This document shows positions 38,384 to 49,749 of a stretch of 64,000 nt of DNA, piece by piece. A program made the translations under genes and the position numbers. Source of the stretch: Morchella semilibera (taxonomy: Eukaryota; Ascomycota; Pezizomycetes; Pezizales; Morchellaceae); assembly GCA_009192285.1 (NCBI GenBank), contig WBVU01000022.1:1-64000 (forward strand). Reading direction: 5' to 3'. The first letter of the stretch is position 1, and every line of letters starts with the position of its first letter. The notes under the pieces are model-generated. The model was given only the letters and a program-made list of their open reading frames with translations. It was not told the DNA's origin and ran no database searches.

Positions 38384-39392
38384 ATGGTCCGTAAATTAAA
38401 GCACCACGAACAAAAGTACTTCATCACCAGCTCACCTTATTCCACCCCCTCCCCTCCATTCCCCTCCCCCTCGCGCCCCCACTACCCCCCTTACCTTCCG
38501 CTATGCAACATCATCGCTAACAATAATCTCTCTTCCCTTTCAAGGCTTCTACGAAAGGTAGATTTCCTCGAATGGAAATCAGACAAGGGACACCGCGACC
38601 ATGATGTTATGCGTCGCTATCACATACAGGACCCTGCCACCTACGCGAAGTACAACAAGATTTGTGGGTCAATCCGCCATCTCGCGCACCGTCTTGCGCT
38701 GTTGGAGCCCTCCGACCCGGTGCGCCGCAAGCACGAAGACCTGCTCCTTGCTAAGCTCCACTCCATGGGCATCCTCGCTCAAAAGACAAAGATGTCCGAT
38801 GTGGAGAACAAGGTGACGGTATCGGCATTCTGCCGGAGGAGGCTGCCAGTCGTCCTGACAAGGCTAAAGATGTGTGAGACCATCTCGGCGGTATGTGGCT
38901 TCCTCTTTCTTTTTTTCCCTCCAGCTTACCTACCCTTTGCCCTTTGCCCTTTCTTCTTCATTCCCTCTTAGTTGTCCTCCTACCCATGTTGTCGTGGCTT
39001 GATCACTGCACAGTGGTAACTTGAAACCGAAACACTCAGGCTTAGCTTAGCTGGTTTAGCTGCAGTGAGTGTGGCGTTGTGGCCGCCCATCACCGGTGGA
39101 GAGACGTTGTGAGACCCGTTAACTAACGCCAGGTGGATGATATAGGCTGTCAAATTCATCGAGCAGGGTCATGTACGAGTCGGTCCAGAGGTTATTACTG
39201 ATCCAGCCTATCTCGTCACAAGGTAAGAGAGATCCACTCCAGGGGTGGAGGGGTTGCGCAAGTTCAGCTTATTAACCGTCCTCCAATTATAATAGGAACA
39301 TGGAAGACTTTATCACGTGGGTTGATTCTTCAAAGATTAAGCGAAACATCATGAAGTATCGCAACGAGGTCGACGACTTCGACCTCCTATGA
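38384..39392 (+). CDS. IMP3: U3 snoRNP protein Imp3 (SSU processome)
   Basis: Nucleolar component of the U3 snoRNP/Mpp10 complex needed for early 18S pre-rRNA cleavages. It is an S4-domain relative of ribosomal protein uS4 that helps U3 base-pair with pre-rRNA. Four exons: 38384-38415, 38545-38890, 39146-39222 and 39296-39392, giving 183 residues, the same as yeast Imp3. Exon 1 encodes only [10 protein letters not shown] plus a split Lys. Then come [44 protein letters not shown], and the S4-type [20 protein letters not shown] with [20 protein letters not shown]. The end is [20 protein letters not shown]. Intron 1 remains open in frame, so a naive reading adds a false Ser/Pro-rich insert. Intron 2 is 255 bp, with no snoRNA boxes that I can recognise. 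Confidence 0.96.
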
Positions 39393-42300
39393 GCGGGTAT
39401 TTTATTTCTGTTTTCTGTTTTTTTTTCTTTTTTGTTCTCTCTCTCTTTTTTTTCTCTTCCTTTTCTTTTTTTTCTTTTTGTAATTTGCGGTAATTTCTTT
39501 TTAGGTTAGGGTGTGTAGTGGAAATGATTGGAAATGGGGGGGGGGGGGAGAAAAAAGTGCTACCTGTATCGTATGCTCGGAGTTTGGCTTGGAATGGGGA
39601 GAGAGAGGGGGGGGGGGGGGGGCAGGAGAACTAATGAAAGTATAACGTAACGTAACGTCTCATGGGCTCGTCTTCTCATCTTCTCATCTCACCCCGAAAG
39701 GTTCAAGAGCAGTTAATTAAGTTTACATTAGATCAACTGTACAGGTGGTGTTTATAGGAATCAGACCACGTGCAGTTTTATTCTTCCTTACAGCCAGTTG
39801 TCCCCTGATCCTGATCAGCTTCTTAATCAAACTATGCCTATCGTCGTCTTCTCAGTCAATCAATCAAGAGAATCAAGAGAGGTCTTAGCCAAGTCAATCA
39901 CACTCATGTACTTTGAACCCCCATCACGTGGCCTTTGTTTCGATACAATTGTCCGCGGGCCCATACAGAACCACGTTGAAATGTAAGACGCCCCGAGATC
40001 TGCTCGTTACTGGGCCTCTAGTTGGTCAATGGCTCTTTGGGCATCACTCGATGACCCTTCTATACAGATGATCTGCTCTCACCAGGGGGCTCTTATTAAT
40101 CACCGCTCCATTTTGAGGAATATACGCCGAGTTCCAATCAACCAGTCCCTAGCTATAGGCACTCACTCAATCGTTGCAAATAGGGGATGGGTCCTCAGTA
40201 AATGGCTAGAGTTGCATATTACAAACAGACTGTTTAGGAATATCAAACATGCCCTTTTACCTTAGGAAAAGGCTTTTAATTCACTCGCAGGGCTGGTTCG
40301 GAATATTCCTCGTATTGAGAGCCCGGGATACTACTGCAAATTAAAAACCAAAATTTCCCGTTCTACAGGATTTTCAACTGCTTCTGCCCTAGCCAGTCAG
40401 CATAGCACGATCGAAATAATACAATGCATCAGTGTGAACTATATTAATACAAATCAGTACTTATAGGTACTTCTTGTGTTTTATCGTTTGGGGAACATTC
40501 AATAATGGCTCGTCTGATTGTTTGCTTCCCTCGAGTGGGCCACTGCAGAATCGGATATCTATCCGAGGGGTAATATCTATCTATCCGTGGCTCGAAGGCA
40601 TCAGCCCAAGATTACATCCCGAGATCGACTGCTGCCCTACGATCCTGTCACTCTCGAGTCCAAGTAATGAAGTACCAGGTCCTTGAGCCCTTATTCCCAC
40701 CACTACTATCATCAGATTCTTGATACCTGTGCCCATATGCTCCTTGGTCCTTCTGCTGCTGCTCACATTCGCCCTTCCCGCTCCCGCCTCTTCGTATCTG
40801 GCATTCGAGTAATTTCCACAAACACTTATCGCCCCGTTCAATTCGGCTTGCCTGATATATGGACCACCCCCCCCCCCCCCCCCCTGTGCAATCATGTTCT
40901 TCGGGAAGGGGGCCGAGGTCTGGATCGCCGCCACCACTAAAGCCTTTCCGCTACCATTGGTGTAGTCAGGCCTTGGTAAACCACTAAACCTGGGAATAAG
41001 CTTCCAACTATGTTCAGCTTCAGCTCCTGCCGAAAGTCCTAAACCCTGGTTTAAGCTCTTAAGTAAGTAGGCCAAGCACATTTGGGGCCAGGGCTGGCAA
41101 ACCGTCAGACAGGGCTTACGAGCCTCTCTTCCTCATCTCATCCCTCTTAACTACTTACAGTTCAGCGCACCTGTGCATCAGTCATTGATGCCTTCCCCAG
41201 AACCTCCGCCAATGTGTTCCCCAGTCTTAGGGGGAAGAACTAGGGGGAGGGGGTTCTTCTGGATTTCTTCGCCTCCTGATTTCTCCAGACGCCTCTCGCA
41301 TGCCTGCATGTCCCCTACCCTCAAGAACAAGCATATCATTCAATCACTCGTCGTCTATTTGGGAAAATAAACCCCTCCGAACTAAACACACGGCGCCACA
41401 CGGCGGCTCTAGAACCCTCCCATTACCTGCCGCTAAGGTAGCAATCAATGCTCCCGATGCCAGATGACCTTTTAATGCAGAATTGCGACAGGCTAGCGAT
41501 GGTCCCAACTGCTCGCTACCAACCGCATCGTTACTTTATGTACCTTAACTGAGTGAACACCATTTACCGAGTGGGCCATCACATCACATCCCAGACACAA
41601 GCTCTTCATGCCCCCCCCCCCCCCCCTCCTCTACTAGCCTAGCTCCCCCTCCTCGAGTGGCCTGGGCTTTCGATGCTCTTCCTTCCCCTTTCCCCTTTAG
41701 CCTTTTTTTTTTTTTTTTTTTTTTTCGTTCTTCGGGAACGGGAGAGGCGCATGCTTCCTGGGCAGGGCTGGGCAGGGCTGGGCTGGAGGATATGTAGATG
41801 ACGGCACTGAAGCTGGAGGGTCATGATTCGTTATATTTTCTATAATTGTACATGTACTACTACTACATGCGCAAAAACGTGATTGATCGCGTCATTGGCC
41901 CCGGCCCCTAGGTCCTAAAGACATTTGCCAGGGACCTGGAGAAAATCATTAGATATATGCGTTCCGAGATCGATCGAATAAGGACATGAGTTTTTTTATT
42001 TTTTGTGCGGGTTTTTGTTTATTTGACTGAAAGATAAGGAATAGCAAGGTCCCCTGTTATATTTATATGCCGTTGTCACACCCTTCTGTGCAGCAGCTTC
42101 TTTTTTGTTTATTTACTTTTTTTTTTTTCGAGGGCTGCAGCCTTTTTTTTTTTGTTGTTGTTTTTTCCCCCTAGACTGGGATCCAAGATCTCTCAAATGG
42201 CTGTTTGAGACAAAAAATTTTCTTCCTTGGGCTTTTCTTGGTGCTTGTTTCTCATGGGCCATCTATACCGCTACCGTCGTGTGACCGAATAACATTTCAT

Positions 42301-42600
42301 TGCAAAGTCGGGAAAACAGAATGCTGCAAGCTCGTGCATCATTGACCCGTCCTCACCCGTTCGTACGTTTTGCATTCATACGTTCACTGAACTCAAGTAT
42401 ATACAAACATAATAATGTGTAAAAATGTGGTAACACGGAATAAAAAAAATTTTTTTTTTTCCTTCCGCTCCAAGATATTGATTGATTGATTGACAGATCG
42501 ACAGCTGCATACATGTAAAATATGTACTAGCTTCTGGCTGCATTTAAGTACATGTATTTATTATTGTAGTACTGCGCGCGCAGCAGCTATGGGGGTGGAA

Positions 42601-42650
42601 AAGGAAAAGAGGAAAAAGAAAAGGAAAAGAGGAAAAAGAAAAGGAAAGGG
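42601..42650. repeat. A/G-rich 20-bp tandem repeat
   Basis: AAGGAAAAGAGGAAAAAGAA is repeated twice exactly, followed by a partial copy. Confidence 0.85.
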
Positions 42651-42904
42651 AAAATGATTATCTATCGACAACGCTTGTAATACCCTATCCAAGCTTGAGA
42701 AGTGTTCAGAACGGCGGAGGTTGTGGTGGAGGTGGAGGTGGAGGTGGTAAAACGCTCTTCCATTCCCAGACTAATTAATTGCGCCCCAGGCGCTCCGCTA
42801 AGCTACATAGCTTAGCTAGCACAAACGAGAGATTGCTTCTCTATTTGGCTTGAAATACTACATGTATCTTCTTGGTGACTCTAGCCTCTCCGGGCTCAGG
42901 TATG

Positions 42905-42969
42905 TTATGTATGTATGTATGTATGTATGTATGTATGTATGTATGTATGTATGTATGTATGTATGTATG
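42905..42969. repeat. (TATG)16 microsatellite
   Basis: An uninterrupted tetranucleotide array of about 65 bp. It creates false open frames on both strands. Confidence 0.95.
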
Positions 42970-43494
42970 CTGCCCTGATTCTCCACTGTGTTGAATGCAG
43001 TGCGGGTCTTGAGGGCTGAGTGAGTCTCATGCAATATACTAACTACATGTATGCATATATATACACACGTAGCTGAGATCGAGGGGGAAGGGATCTGTGT
43101 ATGCAAATGATGAAATGTGGTACAAAGAGTACTGATAGCAAACAGTAGAATAGTAACTATCACACTCTCTGTACCCGGTTTGAGAAGGAGAAGGAGTGGA
43201 GTAGGGGGAAAAACGTTAGATGGCAAGGGACTCACTCCATGTCTTTTGGGACGCTTGTAACACCTCAATTCGGTCCGATCCCCAAGGTTTAACACAACAC
43301 CGACAGGTAAGAGAAAAGGCTAGTGCTGCATATCTCAAGCGATACCAGTGAAAGTCAGGAAATCGCAAGCAGTTTTTGCTTCTACTTGTAGAAAAAAGAA
43401 GCTACTCTACTATTCCCCCCTCTCATAGATCGTCACGCAAGCGGCGCTAAGTAGCTAAATGGTATCTTTCCTTGATTCCACGACATACACTCCC

Positions 43495-44746
43495 TCAAAT
43501 CTCTTCTAGATCACCGAGGTCGTCAACAGCCGGGAAATCGCCAATTTCAACACGGTCTGGTCTCACGAAAGAGCCGTGTTTTGGTGGGCACTTGAAGTAG
43601 GACTGCCCATTGATAGAGCCATCGTTTTTACCTGTTCAAGAGAGTAATGCCCAACAAAAAGGAGGATTACGGTTAGCCAAGGTGATGGTGGCTATAAGTG
43701 CCGGCCCCATATTGCAGGAGAAACACGACCATACGGGGATTAATTCGGGGGATAAATACCCGTTGGTTCATCGGCTTCCACACCCACCCAAACTCCGCCA
43801 TTAGGAATCTCTTTAACTTCTCCGATAAACCTAACGGTGCCTCGGCGATCCAAGTCCGCGCCACCCACCCGGCATCGCGCACCAACAACTATCTTTTTTG
43901 CCTCAACCTCTTCATACTGACGGTTCAGCTCCTGTTGTTCCTTCTCATCCTTGTTGGGGTCGAATCGACCAAGCTTATTTCTTCGCTTCCATGCCAGAAC
44001 GGAATCCTGGAGTTTGTCGTACTCATCCACCGGCATTACGTATTTCTCGACCGCGGAAAGATCCTGAAAGTTGGGACGAGCAGAAACTGGGCGTGTATCG
44101 GCAACCTATGCAAACATGGAGCATGATTAATCAGAGACACTGTGTCAGATGGAGGAATCTATGATTTTTGTTTCTTTTTCGCCAGGGGACACAAAACTCA
44201 GTCTGACAGTCGAAAGGCTGGGCAAACTACGTATGTAACACCGCCATGGGAGGGTGTATCAAAAAATAAAAAAAGGGGGGGGGGGGAAGAGGATAATAGA
44301 AAAGTACAAGTATAAAATGATTCCTTTTTGAAAGAGTAAACAGTATATCGAATAGAAGATTGTGTACCAAAGCAGGTGGGAAAAGCAAAAAAAAGCACCG
44401 ATAATGGGAAAGAGTAGACGGAAGCAAGCAGAGAAAAAGTATCAAAAATAGATCGACAGCTATCTAGAGGAGGGGGGGGAGAGAATCATACGTGTAATTC
44501 AACGTAAGGCTGAAGAGGAAAGCTGGCAATCTGCGTAGTCTCCTCATCGTGGCTCGAGATGGGAATAGGCTGAGGTGCATGTGGTAGACGCAATGTGAGT
44601 TGCTGCGAAGATGGTGGGATACCCGTAACAGTCTCAAGCTTCGCTTTCAAGATGGCGATGGTCCAAGAGGGCGTAATACGACGCTCGGCAGCAGCATTAT
44701 CAGAAATAACACTGACTGGAACGTCCGCGGCTGTTACAAAGCTCAT
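43495..44746 (-). CDS. Tubulin-folding cofactor B (CAP-Gly domain)
   Basis: Cytosolic chaperone (human TBCB, fission yeast Alp11) that binds alpha-tubulin after CCT and, with cofactor E, passes it towards heterodimer assembly. Three exons: 44746-44492, 44105-43760 and 43631-43495, giving 245 residues, typical of the family. Residues 1-90 form the ubiquitin-like domain. The linker has [20 protein letters not shown] and the acidic/basic helix [20 protein letters not shown]. The CAP-Gly domain (about 150-235) shows [20 protein letters not shown], then [16 protein letters not shown] across intron 2, with the GKNDG binding motif intact. It ends in the acidic DDLGDLEEI; cofactor B proteins usually end with such an acidic EEI/DEI-like tail. 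Intron 1 is 386 bp and contains a 12-G run. Confidence 0.95.
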
Positions 44747-47382
44747 TGCTGCTGATTGATGATGTCCGTGAGTTGATCTGTGGGTGTGTACTGAACTGTG
44801 TTCTGGCTGGTGGTTGTATGCGTTGCCGATGCCAATTTCGAAAACTCCCGTTTGCTTTGCTCGCTAGGCTAGTTGCTGGTGATGCGTTGTAATTATTCGT
44901 CTGTGTTTGGGTCCTCCACTATCGTTCGTGGTGTTGAGCTGCCAATATAACAGGCACGGAGGGGTGACAGGAGAACCTGAGTGGGGTAAAACAAATTAAA
45001 AAGGAGTTGTGGAGACTTCAGCTGTCACTGGGTGCTTAAGGTCCACAACGTTAGTAATATGCATCCTCACTCTGGTTGATTGACACCAAGCCCTTCCTAC
45101 AACATATAAATGTACATCTATTTCTACACGTGTTTCTATACATGTGCGATGTACCCTATTCTCTAGGGAGACTCACTAATGGTTTACTAGGAACCTTTAA
45201 CGTAGATGAGCTTGATTTCCACCTACTCTACTGCCTACACAACTGTTGCTTCTCCCACACACAAGTTCTTAAGTGATACAACTCTTATTTATGCAAGAAG
45301 CCCCTTCGCCGAGAATGTGGAGTAGCTACATAGCTAGGTTGCTATTGTAACTACGAGGGAGAGCCAAGTCGGATATCAGTCGCTAGATTCCGACATCTGC
45401 TTGTGACACTACACAACTTTACTGTTTTGTCGCTTCAATTGTATCAGATCCCTGATGATCGGTGGAACATCTGTACCCCGGTCCGAGCTACCAAATAGTA
45501 GGCTCCCAGCCGCAGACATAAACTCCTTGCAGATCGTTGGGTTGACGATGATCTAAGATGAAATCACTGAAAGGCAGCCAAAAAGAGGAGAAGGAAGCGG
45601 GTATAAAAAATCACGGATTAATGCACATGGGACGGCCGGGAAAGAAACATCGAAACGTGCTCATGTATGTACTCCAGTATGGTGCCAATTAGATTAAAAC
45701 ACCCCCTACTACATGCCACACCCAGGATTGAGGAAAAAGAAAAGAAAAAGAAATGCTTTCGTCCGATAGTGAGTATACATACATACATAACCATATTATA
45801 CAAACATGACCCGACGTCACACGTGCCTGAGGAGCTTTTTTCGTTTGCAATATGTAGAGTATTTGAGTGAACCCTTGATAAATACATGTACAGGTATGAT
45901 ATTGCCTCTCCTAGGTAACGGCCCGACATATTGGGTTTCCCACCGTTTTGGATCCTATATATCTGAAAGGCTTCTAGAAGCCTCCAAGTTGTGAAGCCCA
46001 GAATCCCTTTACCTGGTTCTTCCCTGCAGGGCCTAGGCTGGGAAATTAAACACATCACGCATGTCAATACATGATGAATACATGTAGGTACATGAGGTAT
46101 GTAGGAACATGTAGTACATGTAGGTACATACGTATGTACCTAGCAGAATCATTGACCAGTTTCTCTGATCAAACAAAACATGAAAAAGCAAAATACTAGG
46201 TACGAAGCATTGGTCTAACTACAGCCGTGGCTGTACCTACTTTCTAGTCCAGAATCTCAAGGGTGTATTCGAATGATCATGGCTGTGGGAACTTTTCGGT
46301 GACTGTCACACCTTACCTGCGTACGTGCACGGGCCAGACGAATGCTAGAGGAAGCACCATTGCGTACAGGTCTAGCCAATTCAGGCGTGCATTGTCCTGC
46401 GGTTCATCGCATCTTTTTTGGAAAGCCCTACAGTCTTGGTCTAGATAGAGTTACACTTTCAATGGTTCATTTAGAAATGAAACGCCTCCACTTGTCTTTC
46501 CCAGGATTAGCAATATAGGCTGTATGGTTTTATTATGTAGCATACAGTGACAATAACTAGCCTGATCTTCACAAGACACACTAGAAGGTTAAGGAAGTTC
46601 TCTTAGACTTGATTTGCAACAAATACAGTACCCATGTACAAGTTCTCACTGTAGCGATTTTATACCTATGTACTTACACATTAGGGAAACCCCCTTGCCA
46701 ATATACGTCAGTCAAGCTCTCAATCAACGCCCCTGAGACCTACACGCAGTTCCTCCCTCTATCAGGTATTGGTGCTAGACAAATTTCCAACCTGAGTGCA
46801 GTTTAATAAATTTCAAGTGGCCAAAGATTCCCCAAAGAGAGCGAGACAACGCCCCCCCCCCCTTCCCTGGCCTTCATTCACACTACAAGTAAACACACGA
46901 TAATTAGTCCTAGACAAAAGGCTCATATTGAATATTAGAGAAATAATCTACCAAAAGGGATATGATTCATTGATCTCCGGCAAGTATATCGAGTGAGTGT
47001 TCCAAGGTAGCATCAAAATGAGGACCCTGTTCCCGTATCTATATCCAACCCTGTCACAGTTTTTGGATTGACTCCACGAGGTGGTCCATATTTACCAGAA
47101 ACCAATAAAATTGTAGGAAAGGGCCTATATGCCGGCGCCACCCTCAGCTGGTGCAAGACCTACTCCGCCAACATCCATTCCTTCATAAGTCACCGTGCAG
47201 GAAGCGCATCTACTCTCATCACCTCCATCTTCCTACACCTCCTTCATTTGTGCTCATCTGAGTGAGAAGAACATCATAATCCCCCACATTAGATTTTCTC
47301 GACGTCATAAACCGACAAACACCTCCCATCCAACCCGGGTAACACCGTTCCGCTGGCTTCCATCTCATACCTCCTCGCTCCG
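44747..47382. other. Divergent upstream region of cofactor B and the Myb gene
   Basis: No recognisable gene. It contains a dense patch of GTACATGTAGGTAC-type palindromes at 46060-46140 and an 11-C run at about 46852. The frames present are short or overlap repeats. Confidence 0.5.
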
Positions 47383-48117
47383 ATGCCGCCCAAGAAAGAG
47401 CCTCCAAAACAAAAGGAGCCCGCTCACCTCCCTAAGACTTTATCGCAACCACCTCCATCACCCTCAGCAAAGCGACCTTTGCCTGATAACTCAACAGCAT
47501 CTCCCGCCAAACGTCAGAGTAAATGGAGTCCAGATGAGGATGCAACTATCATAAGCCTTCGAGGGCGTGGCATGAAGTGGGAGGACATCTCAAGAAGTTT
47601 ACCGGGAAGATCTGCAATTTCTTGTCGTCTTCATTACCAGAACTACCTGGAACGCCGATCTGAGTGGGATGAGGAGAGAAAGGACAGACTGGCTCGTCTG
47701 TATGAAAGGTAAGGTTCATCCACTTCAAACCCGGAAGGTTTATCGGAGATTTAACCTCGGAATCTCTTCCCGTGGTGCGACGTGAACGACTTTGAAAAGC
47801 TGGCTAACAGTGTTTATTGGGGGGGGGGGGATAGATTTAAACAAGAAATGTGGAGCCAGGTTGCGAAAGAAATGAATATCCCATGGCGAGCAGCTGAGAG
47901 TATGCATTGGCAGTTAGGTGAGAAGGAAATGGCCAGGCGCGCTGGTGTTGTACCATTCTCCCAAAGCTCAGTTGCACTCGATGTCCCCCCCAAAAAACCC
48001 AGCCCACCCCGTCGAAGTCCAACCCCCGAGGGACCGGAAGAAAAACCACCTTCGGGGCCTTCTGCGCCTCCGGCGGAGGCCGGGGCTGTTTTGGGAAAAG
48101 AAGATACTACCAAGTAG
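47383..48117 (+). CDS. Small Myb/SANT-domain nuclear protein
   Basis: Two exons, 47383-47708 and 47835-48117, giving 202 residues. The N-terminus is Lys/Pro-rich (MPPKKEPPKQKEP). The first Myb/SANT repeat is KWSPDEDATIISLRGRGMKW followed by EDISRSLPGRSAISCRLHYQ, with the spaced Trp and hydrophobic positions of a Myb helix-turn-helix. A second, weaker repeat crosses the intron (RLARLYERFKQEMWSQVAKE, then NIPWRAAESMHWQLGEKEMA). The tail is Pro-rich. The family is common in filamentous fungi and presumed DNA-binding; I know no established function. The intron has 12 G just before its acceptor (ATAG) instead of a pyrimidine tract. The gene converges with TRM9. Confidence 0.85.
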
Positions 48118-48866
48118 ATTGATAACAAAGTTCTTTGGATCAAAATATTAGTCCAAGAATTAATGGTAGGTTTTTTTTATTAAACATATTTGTGCGGTAT
48201 GATAGATAGATCGTTTGTACTCTATGATTTTTTTTTTCTTCGTTTTCCTTCTCTCTTCTCCTTTTCTTTATATCATTTATATACGGGCTTGGCCCAACTA
48301 GGGAAACGGCTGTACGGATTGTAAGGGCGAAATGTGTTTGGTATTGTATTCGTTTGTATTTTTTTTCTCTTGTATTTTGGTATTTCCCTATTACCTGTTA
48401 AGGTTAGATTTTTGATTGCTTGGCTTCGTTTAGTTTGCACTGGATATACTAAACGGATACATTATCATTAGAATAATGGGACAAGGATGATACACCTACA
48501 ATTTTAGTATCCCGGGACGTCAAGTTCGGTTGTGTGGTGGTCGGGGGTAATTCCAGCCCAGATTTTAGACATGGTTGATAGGGCTACAGCAATAAACAGG
48601 TTTTGGACATGGTCTGTGGTGTAGAACGCATTGACTGCGTGGGTGAGACGGGCCGTTCTAGTGTGATATCAAACCAGATGCTTGTGATACGCAGGCATCC
48701 CACCTGGTTATCACTCATTGAATGTATGTTGCAGACCGTTGCTCCGCGAACACCCCATTCTGTGGTGACTGGTCCAAGACAATGTCTTTCTAGACCCCGT
48801 CCAGCCAAAGTGCAAAGGTGAGCAATATTTTTGATTCTCATCCACACACACGCATCTACATCCCGT
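48118..48866. other. Convergent intergenic region between the Myb gene and TRM9
   Basis: T-rich 3' region of the Myb gene, then non-coding sequence up to the TRM9 stop codon. Nothing else seen. Confidence 0.55.
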
Positions 48867-49749
48867 TCATCTGTGCGGAGGGGCACATATTGCCCACCAG
48901 TTATCTTTTTCATACCCGGATTCAAGCACTATGCCTCCAGCAGCCACTATATCTTGCACCAACTCTCCATTCCTATAAAGGTGGTAGTATCTGTTATACG
49001 TGACTACTTTGTCATCCTTGCCCTGTTTAATGCTCCCACCCTTTACACCAGAATAGCCCTTAGACGTTTGCCATGGAACCATGACATCCTGTGGATCACC
49101 TTCTTTCCAGCCTCTCTTTGAGTTCGGCTGCTCCAAGGCCCAGACATAGATAAGCGCTTTCCCGCCATTAGTCTCGCCATTGGATGATGGTTTTAGCGTA
49201 GCAAGGATGCTTCGTATTGAAGCGACTCTTCGGTCTGTGGTCGAGAAATGGTGGATAACAGCTATGCTAATTGCAAATCAAATCGCGAGTCTGGGTGGGG
49301 CAGTTCCAAAGTATCTGCTATAAAGGAATCTTGAACCTTTAGGTCGTGAGCTATCCGTACAAGAGCAGTTGACCTACTCGTAGCAATTAATTTATGCAAA
49401 TTTGTACAATTGAGGAAATGACCCCAAAGGAATTGAACCTATGACTAACCTGTCTGACCCAATAATGAATACATTTTTATTTACTGTTAGATACTTCCCG
49501 TTGCCGCACCCTAGGTCTAATCCTATTGAACCAATGGGGAGGCCCTTAAGAAAACCCTCGACTATTGGCCATGGCTAAAGTGGTTGCGGTCAGTAAAGTC
49601 TCGTTAGGGCTGTTTATATTGGTCGGAATTTATAATTGATAGTAAAGTATATGTACCTTAAAGCGTGTTGCAGAGAAATGAGAGGCGATGAGTTCATAGA
49701 CACGATGCACGTGTTCGGCCTCATGATCCTGGGGATTGTTGATGTCCAT
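48867..49749 (-). CDS. TRM9: tRNA wobble-uridine carboxymethyl methyltransferase, with one frame break
   Basis: Trm9 (with Trm112) methylates cm5U to mcm5U at the wobble position of tRNAs such as Arg-UCU and Glu-UUC. Exons 49749-49657, 49574-49450 and 49373-48867 give about 241 residues. Exon 1 encodes [20 protein letters not shown]. Exon 2 gives [20 protein letters not shown] then LGCGNGKYL, the SAM-binding motif I. Exon 3 begins [10 protein letters not shown] and contains [14 protein letters not shown] and [20 protein letters not shown]. It ends [33 protein letters not shown], the characteristic Trm9 C-terminus. Within exon 3, near 49276, the frame shifts by one base at a three-T run between SRFD and AISIAV, so the summed exons are one base short of a whole number of codons. 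Start chosen because family proteins begin just before this block. Confidence 0.9.

Larger units (their letters stand above)
39393..43494. other. Long intergenic stretch rich in simple repeats
   Basis: No recognisable gene. It holds G/C runs of 13-18 bases (about 39536, 39607, 40867, 41611), a 23-T run (41703), an A/G 20-bp tandem unit (about 42600), a GGTGGA tract (about 42726), a TATG microsatellite and five TACATGTA palindromes. A 166-codon minus frame at 40581-41081 is built around the 18-C run and is not convincing. Confidence 0.5.

Noticed and set aside
40581-41081. 166-codon minus-strand ORF
   Set aside because: Contains poly-Gly from an 18-C run and no recognisable domain.
49421-49450. 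tRNA T-arm-like sequence (GGTTCAATTCC with a GGGGTCA end on the minus strand)
   Set aside because: No matching 5' acceptor strand or anticodon arm at tRNA distance. The bases fall inside TRM9 intron 2.
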